A stretch of DNA of 64,000 nucleotides from Aliarcobacter sp. (GTDB lineage Bacteria > Campylobacterota > Campylobacteria > Campylobacterales > Arcobacteraceae), in assembly GCA_028703945.1 (NCBI GenBank), contig JAQVLW010000009.1:1-64000 (forward strand), given 5' to 3'. Under the pieces are notes generated by a model. The model did not search any database and was not told the origin of the DNA. It saw only the letters and a program-made list of their open reading frames with translations. The position numbers and the translations under genes are program-made. This document shows, one piece after another, positions 14,299-23,875 of this stretch. Each line of letters starts with the position of its first letter. Positions within the stretch are counted from its first letter, which is position 1.

Positions 14299-16683
14299 AT
14301 GGGAATTATGATTAAAAAAAGAAATGGTCGTAAAGAGATTTTAGATATTACTAAAATTCAAAAAATGACTATTGAATCAACAGCCGATTTAGATGGTGTA
14401 TCTCAAAGTGAACTTGAACTTGATGCTCAAATAAAATTTGTAGATGGAATGAGTTCATCTGACATACAAGATGCACTTATAAAAACGGCAGTAGAAAAGA
14501 TTGATATTGATGTTCCAAATTGGACTTTTGTTGCAGCAAGACTTTTTGTTTTTGATTTATACCATAGAGTTGGAAAAGCAACTCATGGAATAAAAGGTGA
14601 GCCATATTGTCATTTAAAAGATTATTTAAAATATGGAAAAGATGCAGGAAGATTAATACCTAATCTGGGTGTTGGTTATGATTTAAATGATTTAGATAAT
14701 TATATTGATTCATCAAGAGACTTTTTATTTAACTACTTAGGTATCAAAACTTTATACGATAGATATTTAATCAAAAATAATAAAGCTGAACCAATCGAAT
14801 TACCACAACATATGTTTATGGCAATAGCTATGTTTTTAGCTCAAGATGAAGTTAATAAACAACAATGTGCAAAAGAGTTTTATGATGTAATCTCTAAATT
14901 CGAAGTTATGTTAGCAACTCCAACTCTATCAAATGCAAGAACAAATAGACACCAATTATCTTCATGTTATATTGGAAGTTCTCCTGATAATATCGAGGGA
15001 ATTTTTGATGGTTACAAAGAAATGGCATTATTGTCAAAATTTGGTGGAGGAATCGGTTGGGATTGGAATCAAATCAGAGCTTTAGGTGGTGTTATTGATG
15101 ACCATAAAAGTGCAGCTGGTGGAACTGTTCCATTTTTAAAAATCACAAATGATATAGCAATTGCTGTCGACCAATTAGGTACACGAAAAGGTGCGATTGC
15201 TGTTTATATGGAACCTTGGCATATGGATATTGTTGATTTTATTGATTTAAAGAAAAACTCAGGTGAAGAAAGAAGAAGAGCCCACGATTTATTCCCTGCT
15301 TTATGGATTACTGATTTATTTATGGAAAGAGTTTTAGAAGACTCTTATTGGACTTTATTTGACCCTTATGAAGTAAAAGATTTAAGCGAATGTTATGGTG
15401 ATGAATTCAAAGCTAAATATATTGCTTATGAAGAAGATGCAACTATTACAAAAAATACAATGAAAGCAAAAGATTTATGGAAAAAAGTTCTAACTTCATA
15501 TTTTGAATCTGGAAGTCCATTTTTATGTTTCAAAGATACAGCAAATAGAGCAAATCCAAATGCACATGTTGGGCATATAAGAAGTTCAAATTTATGTACA
15601 GAGATTTTCCAAAATACAAATCCAAACCACTATAAAATCAAATTAGAGTTTATGGATGGAACGATTTCTACTTATGAAGAAGAAGATTTAATTGTTGTTG
15701 ATGGTGGAATCACTAAAAAAGCAAATAAAGTTTCTGCCCTTGATAGTGTAAATGGAAAAAGAGTATTTATCGTAGAAAAAGAAAAAATTGATGGTGATAC
15801 GGCCGTTTGTAATTTAGCATCTGTAAATCTTTCAAGAATTAACACAAAAGAAGATATTGAAAGAGTTGTGCCAATAGCTATTAGAATGCTTGATAATGTT
15901 ATTGATTTAAATTTCTATCCATTAAGAAAAGTAAAAGCTACAAACTTAAAATCAAGAAGTATTGGTCTTGGAGTTATGGGTGAAGCTGAAATGTTAGCTG
16001 AATACAAACTTGTTTGGGGTTCAAATGAACACTTCAAAAAAATTGATCAAATTATGGAATCAATTTCATATAATGTTATAAAATCAAGTTCAGATTTGGC
16101 GAGTGAAAAAGGTATTTATCCAACATTTAATGGTTCAAATTGGTCAAAAGGAATCATGCCTCATGATCATGCTCCTCAAGCTGTAAATGCTCTTGTAAAC
16201 AAAGATTTATTTGATGCTTCTTATGATTGGGATAGCTTAAGAGAAAAAGTAAAAAAAGATGGAATGAGAAATGGTTACTTAATGGCAGTTGCTCCAACTT
16301 CATCTATTTCTATTTTAGTAGGAACTACGCAAGCTATTGAGCCTGTTTATAAAAGAAAATGGTTTGAAGAAAACTTATCAGGATTAATCCCAGTTGTTGT
16401 TCCAAAACTATCTCCTGAGACTTGGAATTATTATACACCTGCTTTTGAAATTGACCAATTATTAGTTATAAAAGCAGCAGCTATAAGACAAAAATGGATA
16501 GACCAAGGTCAATCTACAAATATTTTTATGAGTTTAGATAAAGCAAGTGGAAAACATTTACATGAAATCTATACATTAGCTTGGAAGTTAGGACTTAAAT
16601 CTACATATTATTTAAGAAGCCAATCACCAGAAGCAAAAAATGATGTTGAAGATAGAAGTATGGAGTGTTCAGGTTGTCAATAA
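14299..16683 (+). CDS. nrdA: Ribonucleoside-diphosphate reductase, alpha subunit (class Ia)
   Basis: 794 residues. An ATP-cone domain occupies about 1-95 (IKKRNGRKEILDITKIQK), where dATP or ATP controls activity. The catalytic barrel includes LSSCYIG (first redox Cys), SNLCTEIF (thiyl-radical Cys and Glu) and AVCNLASVNLS (second redox Cys). The tail MECSGCQ holds the CxxC shuttle pair. Between NLCTEIF and AVCNLASVN about 60 extra residues appear compared with E. coli NrdA; this insertion looks intact rather than a frameshift or intein. It reduces ribonucleoside diphosphates with NrdB, encoded 66 bp downstream. Confidence 0.95.
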   Translation: MGIMIKKRNGRKEILDITKIQKMTIESTADLDGVSQSELELDAQIKFVDGMSSSDIQDALIKTAVEKIDIDVPNWTFVAARLFVFDLYHRVGKATHGIKGEPYCHLKDYLKYGKDAGRLIPNLGVGYDLNDLDNYIDSSRDFLFNYLGIKTLYDRYLIKNNKAEPIELPQHMFMAIAMFLAQDEVNKQQCAKEFYDVISKFEVMLATPTLSNARTNRHQLSSCYIGSSPDNIEGIFDGYKEMALLSKFGGGIGWDWNQIRALGGVIDDHKSAAGGTVPFLKITNDIAIAVDQLGTRKGAIAVYMEPWHMDIVDFIDLKKNSGEERRRAHDLFPALWITDLFMERVLEDSYWTLFDPYEVKDLSECYGDEFKAKYIAYEEDATITKNTMKAKDLWKKVLTSYFESGSPFLCFKDTANRANPNAHVGHIRSSNLCTEIFQNTNPNHYKIKLEFMDGTISTYEEEDLIVVDGGITKKANKVSALDSVNGKRVFIVEKEKIDGDTAVCNLASVNLSRINTKEDIERVVPIAIRMLDNVIDLNFYPLRKVKATNLKSRSIGLGVMGEAEMLAEYKLVWGSNEHFKKIDQIMESISYNVIKSSSDLASEKGIYPTFNGSNWSKGIMPHDHAPQAVNALVNKDLFDASYDWDSLREKVKKDGMRNGYLMAVAPTSSISILVGTTQAIEPVYKRKWFEENLSGLIPVVVPKLSPETWNYYTPAFEIDQLLVIKAAAIRQKWIDQGQSTNIFMSLDKASGKHLHEIYTLAWKLGLKSTYYLRSQSPEAKNDVEDRSMECSGCQ

Positions 16684-16749
16684 GATAACCTGCCTTACCA
16701 ACGAACAATTTAATTAATATAAAATTTTAGAAAAAATAGAGGACTTCAA

Positions 16750-17769
16750 ATGGAGCGAAAAACCATATATAACCCAGATTCAAAAGAGAGTTTAAACGAT
16801 AGAAGAATTTTTGGTGGAAATAGTGATGGTATGATTAATTTCACAAAAATGAAATATCAATGGGCATTAAATCTTTGGGATACAATGGAAGCTAATACTT
16901 GGTTTCCAAGAGAAGTTCAAATGACAGGGGATGCAAAAGATTATAAATATCTTACTGAACCTGAAAAAAGAATGTATGATTTAGTTTTATCTCAATTAAT
17001 TTTTATGGATTCTTTACAAACAAATAATCTAATGGACAACATAAATCCATATATCACAGCTCCTGAAATAAATGCTTGTTTAAGTAGACAATCTTATGAA
17101 GAAGCAAATCATAGTAAATCTTATGCAGTTATGGTTGAGTCTATTTCTGATAATTCAGACCAAATTTATGATATGTGGAAAACAGATTTAAAACTAAAAG
17201 AAAAAAATAATTATATTGCTACTGTTTACAAAAACCTTTCAGGTCATGTTACAGATGAAAAAATAGTATTAGCACTTTTTGCAAATCAGATTTTAGAGGG
17301 ATTATACTTTTATGCTGGATTTGCTGCTATGTATGCTCTTGGTAAATCAGGAAAAATGTTAGGAAGTTCACAAATGATTAGATTCATCCAAAGAGATGAA
17401 GTTACACATTTATTACTTTTTCAAAATATGATAAATTCAGTTAGAAAAGAAAGACCAGATTTATTTACAGTTGATTTAGAAGAAAAAGTAAGAGTAATGT
17501 TTAGAAAAGCCGTAGAATTAGAATCATCTTGGGGTTCATATATCACTCAAGGACAAATCCTAGGTTTCACAGATGGAATCATAAAACAATATATTCAATA
17601 TCTAGCAGATAAAAGATTAGATGCAGTTGGATATAAACCAGAATACAATGTAAAACACCCTATTCCATGGGTTGATGGATACGCAAGTTTTAATGACCAA
17701 AGAACAAACTTCTTCGAAGGAAATGTAGTTAATTATAGTAAGGGTTCTATTGATTTTGATGATTTCTAG
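16750..17769 (+). CDS. nrdB: Ribonucleoside-diphosphate reductase, beta subunit
   Basis: 339 residues, the size of R2 proteins. The diiron ligands are visible: Asp in IFMDSLQ, Glu and His in [10 protein letters not shown], Glu in ILEGLYFY, and Glu and His in RDEVTHLL. The Tyr ending NHSKSY is the radical tyrosine expected for class Ia. It has a GAGGA ribosome site and follows nrdA. It generates and holds the tyrosyl radical used by NrdA. Confidence 0.95.
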   Translation: MERKTIYNPDSKESLNDRRIFGGNSDGMINFTKMKYQWALNLWDTMEANTWFPREVQMTGDAKDYKYLTEPEKRMYDLVLSQLIFMDSLQTNNLMDNINPYITAPEINACLSRQSYEEANHSKSYAVMVESISDNSDQIYDMWKTDLKLKEKNNYIATVYKNLSGHVTDEKIVLALFANQILEGLYFYAGFAAMYALGKSGKMLGSSQMIRFIQRDEVTHLLLFQNMINSVRKERPDLFTVDLEEKVRVMFRKAVELESSWGSYITQGQILGFTDGIIKQYIQYLADKRLDAVGYKPEYNVKHPIPWVDGYASFNDQRTNFFEGNVVNYSKGSIDFDDF

Positions 17770-17778
17770 AATTTAGAT

Positions 17779-17818
17779 TTATGTGTTGAAGTTTTAAAAC
17801 TCCACATAATTTCTTGTT
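17779..17818 (+). terminator. Terminator after nrdB
   Basis: TTATGTG pairs with CACATAA, with an inner AGTTTTAAAACT palindrome, about 10 bp beyond the nrdB stop and followed by TTTCTTG. The stem is long but the T tract is interrupted, so efficiency is uncertain. Confidence 0.45.
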
Positions 17819-17876
17819 AAATGTTTATAGGTGATTAAATAAAAGTCATCGATTAAAATCGATAACAGATGTCTTT

Positions 17877-18227
17877 ATGAAATTTATGCCAAAGACAAAT
17901 ATTAAAGAGTGGAATCTTATTATGGCTCACAGCTCTTTTGATTTCCTAAAAGAGGTATTTTGGAGTAAGGAAGTTATTGTAAAAACTGCTATTGCAAAAC
18001 TTGGTAATTCTTCTATTGAATTAATCCACGCACTTTATCAAGAAGGAAAACTTTGTACAACGGGGAAGTGTATTCTTATTCATTATAACTTTGAGACAAA
18101 AACATCTGTTAAAATCCCTGATAAAATAAGATTAGAGTTAGAAAATCATCTATTTACTGAACATTGGACTGTTACTTTGGATGAATTAGAATTGTTACAA
18201 AAGAATTATAATGATAAAAATAAATAG
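17877..18227 (+). CDS. Short acyl-CoA thioesterase-like (hotdog) protein, probably N-terminally truncated
   Basis: 116 residues. From MAHSSFDFLKEVFW through KLGNSSIELIHALYQEGKLC to GKCILIHYNFET, the sequence follows the core strands of 4HBT hotdog thioesterases. The usual first 30-45 residues, with the catalytic Asp and the first strand, are missing. No open frame upstream supplies them and a stop precedes the ATG. The ribosome site is weak. The gene may be a remnant, or a short variant using another active site. It overlaps the VOC gene by 17 bp. Confidence 0.55.
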   Translation: MKFMPKTNIKEWNLIMAHSSFDFLKEVFWSKEVIVKTAIAKLGNSSIELIHALYQEGKLCTTGKCILIHYNFETKTSVKIPDKIRLELENHLFTEHWTVTLDELELLQKNYNDKNK

Positions 18228-18594
18228 ATTAGACCACCTAGTTTTAACGGTTAAAGATATAGATAAAACTGTTGATTTTTATACAAAAGTTTTAGGTATG
18301 GAGAAAGAGATTTTTAAAGGCACAAGAGTTGCTTTAAAATTTGGAAATCAAAAAATTAATCTACACCAGTTAGGAAATGAATTTGAGCCAAAAGCATTTA
18401 ATGTAAAAAATGGAAGTGCTGATTTATGTTTTATCATTGATATACCTTTAATTGAGGCTAAAAACTATATAGAGAGTTTAAATATTGTTATTGAAGAAGG
18501 AATTGTTAGTAGAACTGGTGCAAATGGAGAAATCGACTCTATTTATTTAAGAGACCCCGATTTAAATTTAATTGAATTATCAAATTACAAATAA
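18211..18594 (+). CDS. VOC (glyoxalase/dioxygenase superfamily) protein
   Basis: 127 residues in two beta-alpha-beta-beta-beta modules. The first metal-ligand His is in LDHLVLTVKDIDKTVDFYTKVLGM, a second His is in INLHQLG, and Glu in LIELSNY is the final ligand. This pattern matches the GLOD5-like group. The reaction (isomerase, dioxygenase or resistance-type binding) cannot be told from sequence. It starts inside the preceding thioesterase-like gene. Confidence 0.8.
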   Translation: MIKINRLDHLVLTVKDIDKTVDFYTKVLGMEKEIFKGTRVALKFGNQKINLHQLGNEFEPKAFNVKNGSADLCFIIDIPLIEAKNYIESLNIVIEEGIVSRTGANGEIDSIYLRDPDLNLIELSNYK

Positions 18595-18612
18595 AAGAAT
18601 CTTTTAAATATT

Positions 18613-20574
18613 TTAGTTTTCATAAATAACAACTTTATTTCGACCACTATTTTTTGCTTTATAAAGGGCTGTATCTGCTTGATTTAATAATTCATTTATT
18701 AGTATATTTGTATTATTATTTGTAAATGTAACTCCAAATGAAGCAGCAAATTTAACTTCTTCATCTAAAGAAGAAAAAACTTTTGTATCTGATATGGCAA
18801 TCCTTAATCTCTCAGCTACTTTTTCGGCTTCAATAATATTTGTTTCAGGCAATAAAATAGCAAATTCTTCACCTCCAATACGACCTGCAATATCAACTTC
18901 CCTTAAGATAATATAACAAACATTTGCAATCTCTTTTAAAACTAAATCACCGGTATTATGTCCGTATTTATCATTAATATATTTAAAATAATCTATATCA
19001 AACATAATAAGAGAAAATTCTCTTCCATATCTTTCTTTTCTGTGTAACTCCATTTCTGTTTTTTCTATAAATGAACGTCTGTTATTTAAACCAGTTAGAT
19101 AATCTGTATAGGCCTGTTTTTCCAAATCTATACGATTATCTTTATTTTCTATGGCAATTGCTGCTATATTTGCTGCAAAATTGATTCGTTCTATATCTGA
19201 TTCATTTGGTTTACTTGGATTTTTATGATAAATTGCAAATGTTCCTAGAACTTTTCCATTTGATGCAATAATTGGTTCAGACCAACATGATCTAAGGTTT
19301 GCCTGTTTTGCTATTTCTTTATATGGTTGCCAAAATTTATGAGTCATAATATCATCAACAATTACTCTTTCTTTTATCATTGCAGCTGTTCCACAAGAAC
19401 CAGCGCCAACAGCTATTTTAAGACCATTTATTGCATTATTATAAAAATTTGGGAGCCTATTTTTAATGCTATTTATTAGATGGTTACCTTCTTTATCTAA
19501 TAACAAAATACTACAAAGTGAATCTGAATCTTCAAACTCAATAGTTCGTAATATTTCTTCTAAAACATCCTTTAATTCAACACCTTTTGCAACTAAACCA
19601 AGGATTCTATCATGGGCTCTATTTCTTTGTTCACTTTTCCAATGGATAGTAATATCACTAAAGTTAAATAGTTTTTTATCACCAATTAATGATACTCTTA
19701 TAAGCACATGTCGATAAGTTCCATCTTTACATTTCACTGTAACTTCTAGTTCTGAAGATGAAATAGCATTTTCATAACTATTCTCTAGACTTTTATACCA
19801 TGGATTAACAATTTTTTGCCTATATTTTGAATTTGGAAATGCTTTTTTTAGCCAAATATCTAAAGTGGGAATATCGTCTTTTTCATAACCAAATAATTTT
19901 GTAAATTGGTGGTTAAGATATTCTATTTCACCTTTTACATTTGACCACCCAATACCATTTGGAGAGAAATCTAAAATATCAGATAAATGTATTACCTTTT
20001 TATTACTATTTAATAAATTCTTCTCTAGTTCAAAATGTTCCAATTTTGATAAACCATTTTGCGCTAACATTTGAGCTATGCTAACAATACATTTTATCGA
20101 AGATTGGATCTTATCATTTGAAACAATTGGAACTTCTTTGATTGCTTTGAGATAAGTTTTTTTATCAAAATTAAACTTGTTACTTTGTTTTTCAAAAGAT
20201 TTGAGATTAGGTGATTTCGTTAAAACTTGACCTAAAAATAAAGTTGCTATTCTTTGCTCTTTTATTATAATAGGTGTGGCATAATCAATTAATCCATTTT
20301 TACATAATGAAGTTGTAATTTCACCATCTCTTATATTTTCTATTAATTTAAAATTACTTTTTAGACAATTTTTCTTACTTTCAGTACTTACTTTATGGAA
20401 ATTTTCGCATGCACTTATCCATCCAGATTGAGAAATCACTTCACCGTCTATTGCTATTAATCCGTTCGGGATTCCTGTCGCACTATAAAAGCTATCTAAA
20501 ATTTTTGAAAATTCAACAACATCTACTAAATCACTGAATTTGTAATTTGTTACGGTTAATTCATTTAAAAGCAT
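18613..20574 (-). CDS. Diguanylate cyclase with PocR, PAS and GAF sensor domains
   Basis: 653 residues, no membrane segment. The order is a PocR-like sensory domain (about 10-170, with conserved Cys), PAS (about 200-315), GAF (about 330-480) and GGDEF (about 490-653). The active site is GGEEF, and an inhibitory site REVD lies five residues before it, so c-di-GMP feedback is expected. No EAL or HD-GYP domain is present. PocR domains often bind small hydrocarbon ligands, so this is a cytoplasmic ligand-responsive c-di-GMP synthase, probably acting on motility or biofilm. It is divergent from the next gene. Confidence 0.9.
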   Translation of the reverse strand: MLLNELTVTNYKFSDLVDVVEFSKILDSFYSATGIPNGLIAIDGEVISQSGWISACENFHKVSTESKKNCLKSNFKLIENIRDGEITTSLCKNGLIDYATPIIIKEQRIATLFLGQVLTKSPNLKSFEKQSNKFNFDKKTYLKAIKEVPIVSNDKIQSSIKCIVSIAQMLAQNGLSKLEHFELEKNLLNSNKKVIHLSDILDFSPNGIGWSNVKGEIEYLNHQFTKLFGYEKDDIPTLDIWLKKAFPNSKYRQKIVNPWYKSLENSYENAISSSELEVTVKCKDGTYRHVLIRVSLIGDKKLFNFSDITIHWKSEQRNRAHDRILGLVAKGVELKDVLEEILRTIEFEDSDSLCSILLLDKEGNHLINSIKNRLPNFYNNAINGLKIAVGAGSCGTAAMIKERVIVDDIMTHKFWQPYKEIAKQANLRSCWSEPIIASNGKVLGTFAIYHKNPSKPNESDIERINFAANIAAIAIENKDNRIDLEKQAYTDYLTGLNNRRSFIEKTEMELHRKERYGREFSLIMFDIDYFKYINDKYGHNTGDLVLKEIANVCYIILREVDIAGRIGGEEFAILLPETNIIEAEKVAERLRIAISDTKVFSSLDEEVKFAASFGVTFTNNNTNILINELLNQADTALYKAKNSGRNKVVIYEN

Positions 20575-20614
20575 AAGTTCTCTTTTGTTTATATAGTTAA
20601 ATTATACTCTCATT

Positions 20615-20632
20615 ATTCTATTTTTGTATAAT
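20615..20632 (+). promoter_or_regulatory. Promoter of the 86-residue gene
   Basis: TATAAT at 20627-20632 is preceded by CTATTTTTG, a T-rich stretch ending in G. This matches the Campylobacterota sigma-70 style, in which a -10 box follows a T-rich region and a -35 is weak. The start codon is about 48 bp downstream. Confidence 0.45.
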
Positions 20633-20680
20633 AGAAACTTGTAATAATATTAGTAAAAAATAAGTAAAAAGGATTAATTA

Positions 20681-20941
20681 ATGTCAAAAGAAAGAATAAA
20701 AGATTTTATTGATAAACAACTTGAAAATTTAGAGGACAGTATATATAAAATCGAAGAAGATAAGAATCATATTTATGTTATTTTTAGTGAGATTCTAAAT
20801 GAAAATACAAATAAAGAGATTACTTTTAAAATATTAGATGAAGTTTTATATATGCACTCTATTTCTTATGGATGGAAACCAGTAGAAAAAGGAGTAGCAA
20901 ATAAATATTTTTGGATTGAATTATTAAAAACAGAAGCTTAA
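20681..20941 (+). CDS. Small conserved-looking hypothetical protein
   Basis: 86 residues, acidic, cytoplasmic, with an AAAAGGA ribosome site and a recognisable promoter. The N-terminal helix (KERIKDFIDKQLENLEDSIYKI) is followed by alternating strands. No family is recognised. Its stop overlaps that of the convergent GltD-like gene by 4 bp. Confidence 0.6.
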   Translation: MSKERIKDFIDKQLENLEDSIYKIEEDKNHIYVIFSEILNENTNKEITFKILDEVLYMHSISYGWKPVEKGVANKYFWIELLKTEA

Positions 20942-22155
20942 ACAGCGACTGTTTTTGCAGGAAGAGTTGAAATAAATTCTTCAATTGATATTGCAACTCT
21001 TTTTGAAAAGGCAACAGCTTCAACAACGGTTCTAGCACCAGTTACTACATCTCCAGAGGCAAAAACACCTTTCCTTGCTGTTATTCCATTTTCATCACTT
21101 TGAAGTAATCCATTTTCACCTAAAGATAATCCAGTATTATTTTTAACAATTAAATCTCGTGCTGTTTGACTAATAGCAACTAAAATAGAATCTGCTTCTT
21201 CAAAACATTCTTCATTAATTTCTTGATTAGTTGTTATATACCGAATACCTTTTTCTGTAAGTTCTAAAGGTAAGCTATGAAGTTTAAATTTTACTCCATC
21301 TATTTTTGCATGGTCAATTTCAATCTTTTCAGCAGGCATATCTTCTTCACCTTTTCTATACATTATTGAGACATCATTAGCACCATTTCTAATAACAGTT
21401 CTTGCAACATCCATAGCAACATTTCCAGCACCAATGACAACAACTCTTTTACCTAACTCATAAGCTTTTGGTGTTTTTAAATAATCAATTGCGAAGTGTA
21501 CATTTCCTAAACTTTCACCTTTAATTCCTAATTTTTTTGGAGCCCAAACACCTGTTCCTATAAAAATTGCATCAAATCCATCTCTTTGCATATCATCAAG
21601 AGTAATATGTTTGCCAATCATAATATTTTTTCTGATGTTAACACCCAATTTTTTTAGGTTAACCTCAATTTTGTCAAGTATAGTTTTGTCAAGTCTAAAA
21701 TCAGGAATACCATATCTTAAAACACCACCTATTTGCTCATTCCCTTCATACATTGTTACATGGTACCCTTTCATTGCCATCATCATTGCAAGACTAATTC
21801 CCGCTGGTCCTGAACCAATTATTGCTAAATTTCGTCCATTAGGAGTTGGTTTCTCAAATTCTCTATAATTCATATAATAAGTTGAGATATAGTTTTCAAT
21901 TCCTCCAACATTAACAGGGATAGATTTTTTATTTAAAATACAGTGACCCTCACAATGTTTTTCATGTGGACAAACAAGTGAACAAATAATTGATAAAGGA
22001 TTATTTTGGAAAACTTTTTCTCCTGCTTCTTTAATATCACCACTTAAAAAAAGTCTAATCATTTCTGCTATTGGAGTACCAACGGGACAACCTGTTTGAC
22101 ATCTTGGTTTTTTGCAATCTAAGCAAGTTTGGGCTGAATTTATTATATGTTGCAT
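20938..22155 (-). CDS. GltD-like NAD(P)H-dependent FAD oxidoreductase
   Basis: 405 residues, shorter than GltD (about 470). An N-terminal 4Fe-4S-type helical domain has CLDCKKPRCQTGCPVGTP and CSLVCPHEKHCEGHC. FAD binding is at IGSGPAGISLAMM and NAD(P) binding at GAGNVAMDVARTV. No large glutamate synthase subunit gene is nearby. It may act as a stand-alone electron-transfer module (as in NfnB/SudA-type proteins) or pair with a GltB elsewhere. It is divergent from the OmpA-family gene. Confidence 0.82.
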   Translation of the reverse strand: MQHIINSAQTCLDCKKPRCQTGCPVGTPIAEMIRLFLSGDIKEAGEKVFQNNPLSIICSLVCPHEKHCEGHCILNKKSIPVNVGGIENYISTYYMNYREFEKPTPNGRNLAIIGSGPAGISLAMMMAMKGYHVTMYEGNEQIGGVLRYGIPDFRLDKTILDKIEVNLKKLGVNIRKNIMIGKHITLDDMQRDGFDAIFIGTGVWAPKKLGIKGESLGNVHFAIDYLKTPKAYELGKRVVVIGAGNVAMDVARTVIRNGANDVSIMYRKGEEDMPAEKIEIDHAKIDGVKFKLHSLPLELTEKGIRYITTNQEINEECFEEADSILVAISQTARDLIVKNNTGLSLGENGLLQSDENGITARKGVFASGDVVTGARTVVEAVAFSKRVAISIEEFISTLPAKTVAV

Positions 22156-22332
22156 TTTATTCTCTTTAGTAATTTCTATCTAATTATAACAAATAAATTA
22201 AATTTTTAAATTAATTTTTAAAAATAAGCTAATATTCTAATTATTTCCTTACTAATTGAGTATAATGTCAAACTTAATTAAATTTAGCCACCAAAAGATT
22301 TAATATCAATAATTTCCGAGAAAAGGGTATCA

Positions 22333-23370
22333 ATGTCACTTGTTAAAAAAGTAGTATTTTTAATAATTTTATTTATTGGATTTATAATCTATTCTGTATA
22401 TAGTTTTGATTTTGATTCTTCATCAAATACCCAAACTTTAGTTTATACGCCAATTAAAACAGAAATTAGTTCTAATGATACGGGCTTGATTGACAAGATT
22501 ATTAACTTTTTTGTTTCAGCAGATGATAAAGAGTTAAAGCCATTTAACTTGGTTTTAACTAAAAAAGATGGAATTGTTACAATGGATGGAGTATTTGCAA
22601 ATCAATTAGACGCAAAAAGGGTTGCAGATATTTTGAATATCAATAGAGATGGTGAATATACTTATGAAGATGATATTGCTATAGATGAAGTTTTACTCTC
22701 AAAAGTTGCTGTATTAATCACGCCTTTTAAAGATTTTTTTGCAGATGGTGCAAAACTTCTTATTATGAATGATGAAGTATCAATATCTGGTGAATTAAAA
22801 GATCCAAATTATTATGCTTTATTAGAGTCTATAACTTCAAGAATGGATATTAATTTAATAAAAGATATAAATATTGCTAACCCAACTCTTATAACTACTA
22901 CGGATGAAGATAACATAAATAATGAAGAGAATCTTCCTGCAAATAACAATAAAGCCACTCCTATTAGTCAAAAAGAAAATATCGTAAAAACTGGTGCAAT
23001 GCCAAAAGATATGCAAAGTATTATTAATCAAATTGTTGCAGAAAAAAAGGTTCAATTTGAACGAAAAAGCTCAACAATTACACCTGATTCAAATGTAACT
23101 TTGGCGCGAATTGCGAAAGTATTGGAAGATAACAAAAATATTAAAATTGAAATTGCTGGACATACAGACTCAAGAGGCGATAAATATTTAAATAAAAAGA
23201 TTTCACAAGATAGAGCAACTAGTGTAAAAATTGCTTTAATTGATTTAGGAATAGATGAAAATAGATTAAATGCTGTTGGTTACGGAGAAGATTTCCCAAT
23301 TGCAAAAGATGATGAAAATGGTTTATCTGAGATAAACAGAAGAGTTGATTTTAATATTATAGGAGAATAA
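22333..23370 (+). CDS. OmpA-family protein with BON-like repeats
   Basis: 345 residues. An N-terminal hydrophobic segment (VVFLIILFIGFIIYSVYS) is an uncleaved anchor or signal. The middle (about 65-200) has two BON-like repeats. The C-terminal OmpA domain (about 230-345) contains IEIAGHTDSRGD and NRRVDF, the peptidoglycan-binding residues. It should span envelope to cell wall and may be a lipid- or wall-binding stabiliser. It is followed by the next gene after 3 bp, so the pair is one operon. Confidence 0.85.
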   Translation: MSLVKKVVFLIILFIGFIIYSVYSFDFDSSSNTQTLVYTPIKTEISSNDTGLIDKIINFFVSADDKELKPFNLVLTKKDGIVTMDGVFANQLDAKRVADILNINRDGEYTYEDDIAIDEVLLSKVAVLITPFKDFFADGAKLLIMNDEVSISGELKDPNYYALLESITSRMDINLIKDINIANPTLITTTDEDNINNEENLPANNNKATPISQKENIVKTGAMPKDMQSIINQIVAEKKVQFERKSSTITPDSNVTLARIAKVLEDNKNIKIEIAGHTDSRGDKYLNKKISQDRATSVKIALIDLGIDENRLNAVGYGEDFPIAKDDENGLSEINRRVDFNIIGE

Positions 23371-23373
23371 TTT

Positions 23374-23856
23374 ATGCTAGAAACTGCTTCACTAATTATA
23401 ATAAATTTGGTTATTGCTGGAATTATAGGATTTATTTTAGGTTATGTGGTAGGGAAAAATAATTTTCCCAAAATTGAGTCAATACATAATGATAGAGTTG
23501 ATGATTCAAGGGATGATAGAATTAAAAGTACATTAAATCCTATCTTTAGAAAGAATTCTAATTTAGATTATAAACCTTTGATTTTAACTACACCAAAGCC
23601 AACAGGAAAAGATTCTTTGATAAAAATAAAAGGAATAAATTCTAAAATAGAAATTGATTTGAATAATTTAGGAATTTATCATTTTGAACAAATTTCAAGA
23701 TGGTCTAATAAAAATGCAGAATGGATAGAAGAATTCTTATTACTTCCTGGAATTGCAAGAAATAATCAATGGATTGATCAAGCAAAAATCCTTACTTTGG
23801 GTAAAGATACTCCTTATAGTTTACAAGTTGAAAATGGTGAAGTTGAAGTAGATTAA
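23374..23856 (+). CDS. Membrane-anchored protein with a helix-hairpin-helix-like C-terminus
   Basis: 160 residues. One N-terminal membrane helix (LIIINLVIAGIIGFILGYVVG) is followed by a charged linker and a C-terminal module: IKGINSKIEIDLNNLGIYHF, then QISRWS and LLLPGIARNNQWIDQAKIL. This module occurs at the end of several ribosomal or Nuo-associated bacterial proteins and resembles a DNA- or RNA-binding HhH fold. It is coupled to the OmpA-family gene by a 3-bp gap. Function is unknown. Confidence 0.65.
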   Translation: MLETASLIIINLVIAGIIGFILGYVVGKNNFPKIESIHNDRVDDSRDDRIKSTLNPIFRKNSNLDYKPLILTTPKPTGKDSLIKIKGINSKIEIDLNNLGIYHFEQISRWSNKNAEWIEEFLLLPGIARNNQWIDQAKILTLGKDTPYSLQVENGEVEVD

Positions 23857-23875
23857 GTTTTAATCTACTCTTTTA
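23847..23875. terminator. Bidirectional terminator between convergent genes
   Basis: AGTAGATTAA and TTAATCTACT form a perfect 10-bp stem around GTT, overlapping the plus-strand stop at 23856 and the minus-strand stop at 23865, followed by CTTTTATTTT. Confidence 0.65.

Noticed and set aside
15590-15820. Possible intein or frameshift in nrdA
   Set aside because: The extra region has normal coding character and no intein motifs or frame change; it looks like a lineage-specific insertion.
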